Shown: positions 25,265-35,579, counted from the stretch's first letter. The stretch is 36,427 nt of DNA from Micromonospora sp. MP36 (GCF_008119785.1 NZ_VSFA01000073.1:1-36427), one strand, 5' to 3'. The notes: generated from the letters alone by a model not told the origin. Translations and numbers: made by a program.

Positions 25265-25516
25265 TCAGGCCGGACGCCCGGAGCTGCGGGCGTCCTCCCC
25301 GATCCGGGGGAAGGGCTCGATGGAGAAGACCACCTCGACCGGCACCTCGAAGTAGGCGGCGATCCGCAGCGCCAGGTGCAGGCTGGGTCGGAACTCGCCC
25401 CGTTCCAGGTAGCCGACCGTCTGGTAGTGCACGCCCAGCGCGTCGGCGAGCTGCCGCCGGGAGATGCCCCGCTCGGCGCGGAGCACGGCGATCCGGTTGT
25501 GCACGTTCTCACTCAT
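25265..25516 (-). CDS. Small XRE-family repressor of the ABC exporter operon
   Basis: The 83-residue protein is a single helix-turn-helix domain (IAVLRAERGISRRQLADALGVHYQTVGYLERGEFRPSLHLALRIAAYFEVPVE) with a short acidic tail, of the compact Cro/YozG type often found at the end of operons it controls. It begins 10 bases after the permease stop in the order ATPase, permease, XRE. A perfect dyad over the operon promoter (27441-27460) is a natural binding site, which would give negative autoregulation. The ATG has GAGAGGG upstream. Confidence 0.92.
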   Translation of the reverse strand: MSENVHNRIAVLRAERGISRRQLADALGVHYQTVGYLERGEFRPSLHLALRIAAYFEVPVEVVFSIEPFPRIGEDARSSGRPA

Positions 25517-25526
25517 CGACGCCCTC

Positions 25527-26378
25527 TCACATGGCCCGCTGCATGGCCTTCTCCCGGCGGGCCGCGACCCGGGAACCGGACTCGCGGCGGGCCATCCGGC
25601 GCAGCACGACCGGGGCCAGGGTCAGCCCGAGCACGGCCCAGAGGCCCAGCACACCGAACGTCTCCAGGTGCCGCCAGGACCCGCCCAGCTCGACGGCGGC
25701 CAGCTCCGGCGGCAGCAGCGCCGAGCGCATCCCCAACCCTAGCCAGTAGACCGGGAAGGCCTGGGCGACGGCCTGGAGCCAGCCCGGGTAGCCGTTGATC
25801 GGATAGAAGATGCCGGAGAGCGCGATGAGGCCGAAGGTCGGCAGCACCACCAGGCCCATGTTGCGGGGGTTCTCGATCAGCGAGCCGATCACCGCGCCCA
25901 GCGGCAGCGTCGCCACCAGCCCGAGCGGCACCACCCAGGCCATCGTGAGCCAGGCGCCGCCGTCGGTGAGCCGGATCCCGTCCAGGAAGAACAGCGCCGG
26001 GGTGAGTTGGAGGACCAGCCCGATCAGCGCCACCGCCGAGAGCATGACGATCTTCCCGATCAGGTAGCCGAGCATCCCGTTCGGCGTCGCCTTTGCCCGC
26101 AGCAGGGTGCCGTCCTCCCGGTCGACGATGAGCTGCTGAGACAGGCCGATCAGCCCGCCGAACGCGAGCCCCATGCCGAGCGCGCTGGGCAGCGTGCGCG
26201 CGCCGAGCGAGAAGGAGGTGCCGGGCACGGTGGCGCCACGCATGAAGAACATGGTGACCAGCAGGACCGCGGTCGGGAAGAAGTAGTTCCACAGGTCCTG
26301 CGCGTTGGTGAAGGTGTTGCGCAGCTCGATCACGCCGCGCTGGACGCCGGCCCGGACGGCCGCCGTGGTCGGGTTCAT
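25527..26378 (-). CDS. ABC-2 type exporter permease
   Basis: The 283-residue protein has about six membrane helices and belongs to the ABC-2 permease family (ELRNTFTNAQDLWNYFFPTAVLLVTMFF, LIVDREDGTLLRAKATPNGMLGYLIGKI, LIALSGIFYPINGYPGWLQAVAQAFPVYWL). It should form a homodimeric channel with the ATPase encoded 76 bases upstream and export a drug, peptide or lipid-like compound; the substrate is unknown. The ATG at 26378 is chosen for its GAGGTGG site; the longer frame to 27383 runs beneath the ATPase gene. Confidence 0.9.
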   Translation of the reverse strand: MNPTTAAVRAGVQRGVIELRNTFTNAQDLWNYFFPTAVLLVTMFFMRGATVPGTSFSLGARTLPSALGMGLAFGGLIGLSQQLIVDREDGTLLRAKATPNGMLGYLIGKIVMLSAVALIGLVLQLTPALFFLDGIRLTDGGAWLTMAWVVPLGLVATLPLGAVIGSLIENPRNMGLVVLPTFGLIALSGIFYPINGYPGWLQAVAQAFPVYWLGLGMRSALLPPELAAVELGGSWRHLETFGVLGLWAVLGLTLAPVVLRRMARRESGSRVAARREKAMQRAM

Positions 26379-26454
26379 GCCGCCACCTCGCTCCGCTCGG
26401 CGCCGGCACGCGACACCACGGCGCTGCACTGATGATTCGCTCGCTGCCGCTCGC

Positions 26455-27432
26455 TCATCGCTCGCTCCCCTGCCGCCAGACCGAGGCCGCCGCCGTGCCG
26501 GCCCGGACCCCGGACTCCTCCTCGTAGACCAGTGCCATGTACGCGTCCTCCAGGCTGGCCCGGCGCACCTCCAGCTCCTGCACGCTGTCGCCGTGCTGGC
26601 GCAGCAGGTCGCGGACGAAGCCGGTGGCGTCGGCCGCGGCGTGCACGAAGCGCTCGCCGTCCCGGGTCCACCGGATCTCCGCGTCCCCGGCGACCCGCCG
26701 GGCCAGCTCGTCGGATGAGCCGTCGGCGATGATCCGGCCGCCGGCCAGGATGAGGATGCGGTCGGCGAGCTTCTCCGCCTCGTCGAGGTCGTGCGTGGTG
26801 AGCAGGATGGTGGTCTCGTCCAGGTCGGCGAGGCGGTGCACCAGCTCGTGGAACTCGCGCCGGGCGGCCGGGTCGAAGCCGACCGTCGGCTCGTCCAGGA
26901 AGAGCAGCTCCGGGCGGCCCACGATGCCGACCGCCACGTCCAGCCGGCGGCGCTGGCCGCCGGAGAGCTGGTGCACCCGCTTGGCCGCGTGCGGGGTGAG
27001 GCCCACGGTGTCCAGCAGCTCGTCGACCGGCCAGGGCCGGCTGATCCGGTCGGTGGCGTACGGCGCGTAGAAGGCGCCCAGGTGGGCCAGCAGGTCCCGG
27101 ACCCGCCACTTGCCGTGGTCGCGCCACGACTGGAGCACCACGCCCATGCGGGCGCGCCACCGCTCGTCGCCCCGGCCGGGGTCGACGCCGAGGACGCGGA
27201 CCTCCCCCGCCGAGCGCATCCGGAAGCCCTCCAGGATCTCGATGGTGGTGGTCTTGCCGGCGCCGTTGGGCCCGAGCAGGGCGAGCACCTCGCCGCGCCG
27301 GGCGGTGAAGTCGACCCCGTGCAGCACGTCGACGGTGCCGTACCGCATGCGCAGGTCGCGGACGTCGAGGACCAGGTCCTCACCGGGCGGGTGGGGAGTC
27401 GGGGCGACTCCCGGCAGTTCGACCGCAGTCAT
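26455..27432 (-). CDS. ABC exporter ATP-binding protein (CcmA/DrrA type)
   Basis: The 325-residue protein contains Walker A LLGPNGAGKTT, Q-loop MGVVLQSWRD, signature LSGGQRRRLDV, Walker B LLFLDEPTVGFD and the switch region LTTHDLDEAE, followed by a C-terminal extension of about 100 residues. It energises the adjacent ABC-2 permease. The ATG at 27432 has no Shine-Dalgarno site; instead a TACATT box (27440-27445, minus strand) ends eight bases before it, so the mRNA is probably leaderless. A dyad at 27441-27460 overlaps that box and likely binds the XRE protein of the same operon. Confidence 0.94.
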   Translation of the reverse strand: MTAVELPGVAPTPHPPGEDLVLDVRDLRMRYGTVDVLHGVDFTARRGEVLALLGPNGAGKTTTIEILEGFRMRSAGEVRVLGVDPGRGDERWRARMGVVLQSWRDHGKWRVRDLLAHLGAFYAPYATDRISRPWPVDELLDTVGLTPHAAKRVHQLSGGQRRRLDVAVGIVGRPELLFLDEPTVGFDPAARREFHELVHRLADLDETTILLTTHDLDEAEKLADRILILAGGRIIADGSSDELARRVAGDAEIRWTRDGERFVHAAADATGFVRDLLRQHGDSVQELEVRRASLEDAYMALVYEEESGVRAGTAAASVWRQGSER

Positions 27433-27440
27433 ACCGCGAA

Positions 27441-27460
27441 ATGTAGCACCTCTACTACAT
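27441..27460 (-). promoter_or_regulatory. Operator dyad overlapping the exporter operon promoter
   Basis: ATGTAG (27441-27446) and CTACAT (27455-27460) are a perfect inverted repeat with an 8-base spacer. On the minus strand it covers TACATT, a good -10 element for a leaderless start at 27432. Position and size fit repression by the small XRE protein at 25265-25516. Confidence 0.6.
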
Positions 27461-27481
27461 GTCGAGGCACACCCGCTCTCG

Positions 27482-27515
27482 GTCGCGATCGCGACAGATC
27501 AGCCGGCAGGGCCGG
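27482..27515 (-). terminator. Palindromes downstream of the siderophore-interacting protein gene
   Basis: CCGGC/GCCGG (27503-27507 and 27511-27515) forms a small hairpin right after the stop at 27516, and GTCGCGATCGCGAC (27482-27495) is a perfect 14-bp palindrome just beyond. They may end transcription of the gene; the second could also be an operator for the exporter operon. Confidence 0.35.
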
Positions 27516-28355
27516 TCAGGCGGGCAGGGCGGCGCCGTACTCGTCGGCCTCGACCTGGGCGTTCCAGGCGGCCTTGGTGGACCGCCAGCCCTCGTCGTCC
27601 AGGCCGCGCCGCCAGTAGCCGGAGATGGACAGCGCGTCCCGGGGCACCGCGCGCTCGACGCGCAGCAGCCGGAGCAGCTCCCGGACGGCGGTGGCCTCGC
27701 CGTGGACGAAGGCGTGCACCCGGCCGGGCGGGAAGTCGAGCGCCCGGACCGCCTCCACCAGCGCCGCGCCCGCCGGGCGGCCGGCGCGGTGCAGCCAGCT
27801 CAGCTCGACCGCACCCGGGCTGGTCAGCGGCAGCTCGTCGGCCGGGCCGTCGACCTCCAGGTAGACCTTCGCGGGCGCGCCGGCGGGCAGCCGCTCCAGG
27901 GCGGCGGCGATCGCCGGCAGGGCGCTCTCGTCCCCCACCAGCAGGTGCCAGTCGGCCGCCGGGTCCGGGGCGTACGCCCCGCCGGGGCCGGTGAACAGCA
28001 CTCGGTCGCCGGGGCGCAGGCCGGCCGCCCACGGCCCGGCCAGCCCCTGGTCGCCGTGGTATACCACGTCGACGGTGAGCTCGCCGGCCGCCGCGTCCCA
28101 GGCCCGCACCGTGTACGCCCGCAGCCGCGGCCACTGCGCGGCCGGGAACTCCCGCTTGATGGTGGCCAGGTCGGTGGGGTGCGGGTAGACCACCCCGGCC
28201 GGCGGGAAGAGGAACTTGATGTAGTGATCGGTGTACGCGCCCACCGGCAGGCCGGCCAGTTCCTCGCCGCCCAGCACCAGCCGGACCAGGTGCGGGGTGG
28301 GCCGCTCGGTCCGTACGACCGTGGCGGCGGTGACCTTCTTCGGGCGCTCCGTCAT
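27516..28355 (-). CDS. Siderophore-interacting protein (ferric-siderophore reductase, ViuB-like)
   Basis: The 279-residue protein matches the SIP/ViuB flavoprotein family: an N-terminal FAD-binding barrel with RAYTVRAWD (the RxYT flavin motif), GDRVLFTGPGGAY, then an NAD(P)H-binding domain with LLVGDESALPAIAAALE and the C-terminal SGYWRRGLDDEGW. Such enzymes release iron from siderophores in the cytosol by reducing it. The ATG at 28355 has no ribosome-binding site; a TAGCCT box (28363-28368, minus strand) seven bases upstream suggests a leaderless mRNA. A perfect iron box overlaps that promoter, so expression should rise when iron is scarce. Confidence 0.93.
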   Translation of the reverse strand: MTERPKKVTAATVVRTERPTPHLVRLVLGGEELAGLPVGAYTDHYIKFLFPPAGVVYPHPTDLATIKREFPAAQWPRLRAYTVRAWDAAAGELTVDVVYHGDQGLAGPWAAGLRPGDRVLFTGPGGAYAPDPAADWHLLVGDESALPAIAAALERLPAGAPAKVYLEVDGPADELPLTSPGAVELSWLHRAGRPAGAALVEAVRALDFPPGRVHAFVHGEATAVRELLRLLRVERAVPRDALSISGYWRRGLDDEGWRSTKAAWNAQVEADEYGAALPA

Positions 28356-28358
28356 ATC

Positions 28359-28376
28359 ACTTAGGCTAGCCTAAGT
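28359..28376 (-). promoter_or_regulatory. Iron box (DmdR/IdeR operator)
   Basis: ACTTAGGCTAGCCTAAGT is a perfect 18-bp palindrome matching the TTAGGTTAGGCTAACCTAA-type iron box of actinomycete DtxR-family repressors. It lies 3 bases upstream of the start codon of the siderophore-interacting protein gene and covers its likely -10 element. Confidence 0.85.
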
Positions 28377-28451
28377 CTCCTGGTCGCCCACTTCCGCCCG
28401 GGTCCCTCCCCCGTCGGGTCGGCGCGATCCGGACACATCGCGCGGGGCGGG

Positions 28452-29693
28452 TCAGCTGCGGGCCAGGCGGACGTGCCAGGCCAGGGCGGCCGGGTCGGTG
28501 AGCGAGGCCACCTGGTCGATCACCACCCGCAGCCGCGCGGCGTCGTCCGGCGCCTCCCGCCACAGCGGCGCGAAGACCGGGTCGAGCGCGTCCGGCGCCC
28601 GGTCGGCCAGGACGGCGACCAGGTCGGCGAGGATCTCGCGCTGCTGGGCGTACCGGATGCCGGCGCCGGGGCGGCGCATGACGTAGCGCAGCGCGATGCC
28701 CTTGAGCAGCGCGCACTGCGCCCGGATCCGGCGCGGCACCACCAGGTCGGCGGCGTACCGGCGGTGCGGGCCGGGGCCGTGCCGCTCCTCGGTGGCGGCC
28801 ACCACGCTGGCGACGAAGCGGCCGGTGAGCACGCTGGTGGTCGCCTTCAGCGCCGCCAGCGCCCGGTGGCTGCCGTCGTACGCGGCGAGCGGGGCGAGCG
28901 CCGGCTCGGCGAGCAGTTCGACCAGCACCTCGTGCAGGTCCTCGGGAGCCTCCCCCGAGTACGTGGCGGCCACGTCGGCGCAGAGCGCCCGCCGCTCCTC
29001 CGGGTCGGCCAGCAGCGGCCGCAGGCTGACATACCCGCCGTGGATGCCGTCCTCGACGTCGTGGACCGAGTACGCCACGTCGTCGGCCCAGTCCATCACC
29101 TGCGCCTCCAGGCAGCGCCGGCCGCCGGGTGGGGCACCGGCGCGCAGCCAGTCGAAGACCGGGCGGTCGTCGGCGTACACGCCGAACTTGCGCTGGCCGG
29201 GGCGGCGCTCCCAGGGGTATTTGCTGACCGCGTCGAGGGCGGCCCGGGTCAGGTTGAGCCCGGCGGAACGGCCGTCCGGGCCGAGCACCTTCGCCTCCAG
29301 CCGGGTGAGCACCCGCAGCGTCTGCGCGTTGCCCTCGAAGCCGCCGCAGCCGGCGGCGAGGAGGTCCAGGGCGTCCTCGCCGTTGTGCCCGAAGGGCGGA
29401 TGCCCCAGGTCGTGCGCCAACCCGGCGGTGTCCACCACGTCCGGGTCGCAGCCGAGCCGGGCGCCCATCTCCCGGGCGATCTGCGCCACTTCGAGGGAGT
29501 GGGTCAGCCGGGTACGCAGGAAGTCGTCGGTGCCCGCCGTGTGCACCTGGGTCTTCGCGGCGAGCCGGCGGAACGCCGCCGAGTGCAGCACGCGCGCCCG
29601 GTCCCGCTCGTACGGCGACCGCCCGGAGCCGGTGTCCTTGGGCGCCTCGACGACGAAGCGCGCAGCGTCGTCGGCGTCGCGGCCGCCGGTCAA
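28452..29693 (-). CDS. dgt: Deoxyguanosinetriphosphate triphosphohydrolase-like protein (dGTPase)
   Basis: The 413-residue protein is an HD-domain triphosphohydrolase. It shows RDRARVLHSAAFRRLAAKTQV, H65 in RTRLTHSLEVAQIAR, the HD pair H94-D95 in GLAHDLGHPPFGHNGE, and a later VMDWADDVAYSVHDVEDG that supplies the last metal ligand. The family hydrolyses dNTPs to nucleosides and triphosphate. In actinomycetes dgt is often near dnaG, as here (about 5 kb away). The start is TTG at 29693: no ATG or GTG precedes the conserved region in this frame, though the site upstream (GGGATGACGG) is poor. Confidence 0.92.
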   Translation of the reverse strand: MTGGRDADDAARFVVEAPKDTGSGRSPYERDRARVLHSAAFRRLAAKTQVHTAGTDDFLRTRLTHSLEVAQIAREMGARLGCDPDVVDTAGLAHDLGHPPFGHNGEDALDLLAAGCGGFEGNAQTLRVLTRLEAKVLGPDGRSAGLNLTRAALDAVSKYPWERRPGQRKFGVYADDRPVFDWLRAGAPPGGRRCLEAQVMDWADDVAYSVHDVEDGIHGGYVSLRPLLADPEERRALCADVAATYSGEAPEDLHEVLVELLAEPALAPLAAYDGSHRALAALKATTSVLTGRFVASVVAATEERHGPGPHRRYAADLVVPRRIRAQCALLKGIALRYVMRRPGAGIRYAQQREILADLVAVLADRAPDALDPVFAPLWREAPDDAARLRVVIDQVASLTDPAALAWHVRLARS

Positions 29694-29784
29694 CCGTCAT
29701 CCCCGCGGTCGCGCCACCGCTCGCGCCCAGGCCGCGGCCGCTGGCCGTCGCGGAGTTCGCGACTGTGGGGCTCGCGGACCCGGC

Positions 29785-30138
29785 TCACTCCTTGCGCCCC
29801 CGAAGCACGCAGAACTCGTTGCCCTCCGGGTCGGCCAGCACCGTCCACCCGACGTCGCCCTGGCCGATGTCCACGTGCCGGGCACCCATGTCGACCAGCC
29901 GCTCGACCTCCGCCTCCTGGTCCTCCGGGCGCAGGTCGAGGTGCAGCCGGTTCTTGGCCTCCTTCGCGGCGGTGACCGGAACGAAGGTGATGGCGGGCAG
30001 CTGGTCCGGCGCCCGGCGGATCTCCACCGCGTCCGGCTTCTCGCTGACCACCTGGTAGCCGAGCGCCTCGGCCCACCAGTGCGCGAGCCGGGACGGGTCC
30101 AGGGCGTCCACGGTCAGGCTCTCCCAGACGCTGCTCAT
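29785..30138 (-). CDS. VOC-family protein (glyoxalase/bleomycin-resistance fold)
   Basis: The 117-residue protein has the two beta-alpha-beta-beta-beta units of the VOC fold, ending in the usual GWTVLADPEGNEFCVLRG. Other typical stretches are LDPSRLAHWWAEALGYQVV and NRLHLDLRPED. Members include metal enzymes and antibiotic-binding proteins; the branch with this DPEGNEFCVL ending is widespread in actinomycetes and has no known substrate. The ATG at 30138 has AAGGGTGG upstream. It precedes the dGTPase gene by 91 bases in the same direction. Confidence 0.9.
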   Translation of the reverse strand: MSSVWESLTVDALDPSRLAHWWAEALGYQVVSEKPDAVEIRRAPDQLPAITFVPVTAAKEAKNRLHLDLRPEDQEAEVERLVDMGARHVDIGQGDVGWTVLADPEGNEFCVLRGRKE

Positions 30139-30229
30139 GCGGCCACCCTTCGTTGCGAGATCGGGCAGTGATCGAATCAGCCCAGGTTACGCCCGACCAC
30201 ACGGATCGGCGCGCCTGGCGCGTTCGGTC

Positions 30230-30298
30230 GATCATGAGGTTGGCGGCGGCAGCCGAGGCCGCCGCGACCTGGAGCCGTCGGCCGCCAACCTCATGATC
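30230..30298. repeat. Long REP-like inverted repeat after ppdK
   Basis: Two 18-base arms, GATCATGAGGTTGGCGGC (30230-30247) and its exact complement (30281-30298), enclose a 33-base GC-rich loop. It begins 12 bases past the ppdK stop and could end ppdK transcription. The arm sequence looks like an interspersed repeat rather than a simple terminator: it has a distinctive, less GC-rich outer part. Confidence 0.65.
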
Positions 30299-30309
30299 AT
30301 CGAGGTCGG

Positions 30310-33018
<2,709 letters not shown>

Positions 33019-33331
33019 CAGAGCCTCCCACGCGCGCCGGAATAGACACTTAACGAAGGTTCAGTTCGGACATACCCCGAGACCGACCACCGGTAATCCC
33101 GGTGTCGTCAGCGATCGGTGGGCGAAGGTTAAGCGAACATCGAGGGACCTGGGACCGTTCGGTGACTATTGGCACAACCGTCACCACTATCCGCGTTCGT
33201 ACCGGCTTTTGGGAACGCTTCCACGAGCAGGATCACGCAATTCCCCGTTCCTCTCGTACGCTTGACGGCACTGGTTCCGCTGAACCTCACCTTTGCCATA
33301 TCCGGCGCAAATACACCCGGGAGCCGTCACC
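33019..33331. promoter_or_regulatory. Divergent promoter region of ppdK and GH20 gene
   Basis: This 313-base gap has no gene and is less GC-rich than its surroundings. It contains two copies of CGAAGGTT (33054-33061 and 33123-33130), a 6-bp dyad GGTGAC/GTCACC (33161-33166 and 33180-33185) and the LacI-type operator at 33210-33223. Promoters for both genes must lie here but I cannot place their hexamers with confidence. Confidence 0.4.
33210..33223 (+). promoter_or_regulatory. LacI-family (CebR-like) operator candidate
   Basis: TGGGAACGCTTCCA has the central CG and TGG...CCA ends of actinomycete LacI-family operators such as the CebR site TGGGAGCGCTCCCA, from which it differs at two positions. 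It lies 109 bases upstream of the hexosaminidase start, suggesting sugar-controlled repression. No LacI-type gene is in the window. Confidence 0.55.
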
Positions 33332-35074
33332 GTGCCGACCACCCCCGCCGCCCCGTCCGAGACCGGTCCCGAGCCGCTCGACCCGGTCGAGCTCTCCGTC
33401 CGCCAGCCCGCCGCCGCTGAGCTGGCCCGGAGCGCCGCCCACGCGGCCGGCGAGCTGCTCGCCCCGCCCACGCCGGTGCGCCTGGGTGACGTGGTGCCCG
33501 CCCCCGAGCTGGTCGCGCCGGACCCGGCGGCCGACTTCCTGCTCACCGAGGACGCGGTGATCCGCGTCGACGCCGACCCGGCCGCCCGGGACGTCGCCGA
33601 GCAGCTCGCCGAGCTGCTCCGCCCCGCCACCGGCTACCCGCTCCCGGTCACCGACTCCGCCACGCGGGCCGACGGTCCGCTCGTGCTCACCCTGTCCGGC
33701 GCGGCAGCGCCCGCCGATGCGGCCGGCCCGGCCGGCGACGACGTAGCGGATGGCGCGGGCGCCGAGTCGCTGGGCGACGAGGGCTACCGGCTCGAGGTGA
33801 CCCACGCCGAGGTCCGCATCACCGCAGGCACCCCAGCCGGCCTGTTCCACGGCGTGCAGACACTCCGCCAGCTGCTCCCCGCGGCGGTGGAGAGCGCCGC
33901 CCCGGTCGCCGAGCGCTGGGTGGTGCCCGGCGGCGCCATCGTCGACCGGCCGCGGTTCGCGTACCGGGGCGCGATGCTGGACGTGGCCCGGCACTTCTTC
34001 GGAGTCGACGACGTGCTGCGGGTGATCGACCACCTGGCCCGCTACAAGCTCAACCACCTGCACCTGCACCTCACCGACGACCAGGGGTGGCGGATCGCCG
34101 TCGACTCCTGGCCAAGGCTCACCGAGGTCGGCGGGACCACCGAGGTGGGCGACGGACCGGGCGGCTGGTACACCAAGGACGACTACCGGCGGATCGTCCG
34201 GTACGCCGCCCGCCGCCACGTCACCGTGGTACCGGAGATCGACCTGCCCGGGCACACCAACGCGGCGCTGGTCGCGTACCCCGAGCTGGCGCCGGGCAAG
34301 ATCCCGCCACCGCCGTACACCGGCACCGAGGTCGGCTTCAGCTACGTCGACCCCGCCGACGAACGGACGTACGCCTTCGTCGCCGAGGTGCTCGGCGAGG
34401 TGGCCGCACTCACCCCCGGGCCGTGGCTCCACCTCGGCGGCGACGAGGCGTTCAAGGTGCCGGCCGACACCTACCGCGGCTTCATCGAACGGGCGCAGGA
34501 ACTGGTGGCGGCGACCGGGAAGACCGTGGTCGGCTGGCACCAGCTCGCCCCGGCCGGGCACGCCGACGGGCGGGTGCTCCAGTGGTGGGGCACCAACGGC
34601 GACGACCCCGAGACCGCCGACGCGGTACGCCGCGGCGCCCGCCTGATCCTCTCCCCCGCCAACCACGCATACGTGGACATGAAGTACACCGCGGAGACCC
34701 CGATCGGGCACGACTGGGCCGGGCTGATCGACGTACGCCGGGCGTACGACTGGGATCCGGGGACGCACCTGACCGGCGTACCGGCCGAGGCCGTGCTCGG
34801 CGTGGAGGCGCCGCTCTGGACGGAGACGGTCACCACGCTGGCCGAGGTGGAGTTCATGCTCTTCCCGCGCCTGCCCGCCGTCGCCGAGCTGGGCTGGTCC
34901 CCCCGCTCGACGCACGACTGGGCCGCGTTCCGGGACCGGCTCGCCGGCCACGGCCCGCGCTGGACCGCCGCCGGGATCGCCTTCCACCCCGCCCCGGAGA
35001 TCCCCTGGCCGGCGACGCCCGCCCACCGAATTCCGACCCAACGCTCCCGCGACGACGCGACCCACACCAGTTGA
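33332..35074 (+). CDS. GH20 beta-N-acetylhexosaminidase
   Basis: The 580-residue enzyme has an N-terminal GH20b-like domain (to about residue 190) and a GH20 catalytic barrel: RFAYRGAMLDVARHFFGVDDVLRVID, HLHLTDDQGWRI, VVPEIDLPGHTNAAL and the catalytic pair D371-E372 in HLGGDEAF, ending with VLGVEAPLWTE. It removes terminal GlcNAc or GalNAc, for instance from chitobiose. No signal peptide is seen, so it probably acts inside the cell on imported disaccharides. The GTG at 33332 has GGGAG eight bases upstream. A LacI-type operator precedes it and a strong terminator follows 19 bases after the stop. Confidence 0.94.
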   Translation: MPTTPAAPSETGPEPLDPVELSVRQPAAAELARSAAHAAGELLAPPTPVRLGDVVPAPELVAPDPAADFLLTEDAVIRVDADPAARDVAEQLAELLRPATGYPLPVTDSATRADGPLVLTLSGAAAPADAAGPAGDDVADGAGAESLGDEGYRLEVTHAEVRITAGTPAGLFHGVQTLRQLLPAAVESAAPVAERWVVPGGAIVDRPRFAYRGAMLDVARHFFGVDDVLRVIDHLARYKLNHLHLHLTDDQGWRIAVDSWPRLTEVGGTTEVGDGPGGWYTKDDYRRIVRYAARRHVTVVPEIDLPGHTNAALVAYPELAPGKIPPPPYTGTEVGFSYVDPADERTYAFVAEVLGEVAALTPGPWLHLGGDEAFKVPADTYRGFIERAQELVAATGKTVVGWHQLAPAGHADGRVLQWWGTNGDDPETADAVRRGARLILSPANHAYVDMKYTAETPIGHDWAGLIDVRRAYDWDPGTHLTGVPAEAVLGVEAPLWTETVTTLAEVEFMLFPRLPAVAELGWSPRSTHDWAAFRDRLAGHGPRWTAAGIAFHPAPEIPWPATPAHRIPTQRSRDDATHTS

Positions 35075-35093
35075 CCCACCCACACCCACCCAC

Positions 35094-35122
35094 GCCGCTG
35101 CCCGCCCCTGGCGGGCAGCGGC
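35094..35122 (+). terminator. Terminator hairpin of the GH20 gene
   Basis: Arms 35094-35106 and 35110-35122 (GCCGCTGCCCGCC and its complement) form a perfect 13-bp stem with a 3-base loop, 19 bases past the hexosaminidase stop. There is no T-run, as is common in this group. Confidence 0.7.
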
Positions 35123-35151
35123 AAGCGGGCAGCCGCCCAAGATCCGAGATC

Positions 35152-35388
35152 GTGGCGATCCGCCATGACCTAACGAATCTGCGCATGCTCGCAGGCGATT
35201 ATCGGATGGCGCGGGACGACTGTACGGAATTGGCGCTGCTCCTGGAGCAGCCCGCCGGCGACCAGCGCCTGGCCGAGCACTGCCAGGAGCAGGAGCGATC
35301 CTGTCAGGGCGAACTTGGCGAGTACCTGGGGACTGGCTTAGTTCGCCGGCCGGCGCAGCCAGGTGCCGGAGCAGTGCCCTGGGTTGAG
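35152..35388 (+). other. Possible coding remnant of unknown family
   Basis: A plus-strand frame reads like a real helical protein (VAIRHDLTNLRMLAGDYRMA, then DDCTELALLLEQ and LAEHCQEQERSCQGELGEYLG) with normal amino-acid balance, unlike the arginine/proline-rich shadows around it. It vaguely recalls tetratricopeptide-type repeats. It has no convincing start or ribosome-binding site and merges in frame with the first residues of the broken DUF397 gene. I take it as a decayed or truncated gene. Confidence 0.3.
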
Positions 35389-35560
35389 CTGACTGGCGCG
35401 CACCTGGTGGACCGGCGCCCGCAGCGGCGGCAACGGTGGCAACTGCGTCGAGGTGGCCAACGGCCGGCCCGCCGTCGTCATATGCGACAGCAAGGACCAC
35501 CGGCGGGGGCGGCGAGCAGAGCTACGGTTCGGTCTACCCGGGAGGTCGGCGTTCATCGTT
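35389..35560 (+). pseudogene. Frameshifted DUF397 gene
   Basis: One frame gives the usual DUF397 opening ELTGA (to 35400); the next frame, from 35399, continues RTWWTGARSGGNGGNCVEVA, then VVICDSKD and ELRFGLPGRSAFI, covering the whole family pattern. In the second frame a TGA at 35390-35392 blocks any upstream start, so one frameshift near 35398-35402 separates the parts. After SAFI the frame runs on without a stop to 36061, far beyond the normal 60-70 residues. No XRE partner gene is recognisable upstream. Compare the intact copy at 11038-11229. Confidence 0.6.
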
Positions 35561-35579
35561 GGCAGTCGGTCTTGGACTG

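Noticed and set aside
25265..25516. XRE gene as antitoxin of a toxin-antitoxin pair
   Set aside because: There is no small toxin gene beside it; its place after an ABC ATPase and permease with an operator dyad fits a transport repressor better.
22102..25749. 1215-codon open frame on the plus strand across dnaG and the LtrA gene
   Set aside because: It is a GC-skew shadow with no family motifs; dnaG on the other strand and LtrA in another frame explain the region.
28366..29700. Alternative ATG-started frame over the dGTPase gene
   Set aside because: The alternate frame gives only Arg/Gly-rich sequence, while the TTG-started frame holds the full HD-domain motifs.
33287..35500. 737-codon minus-strand frame opposite the hexosaminidase gene
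   Set aside because: It is low-complexity antisense sequence; the GH20 motifs on the plus strand are clear.
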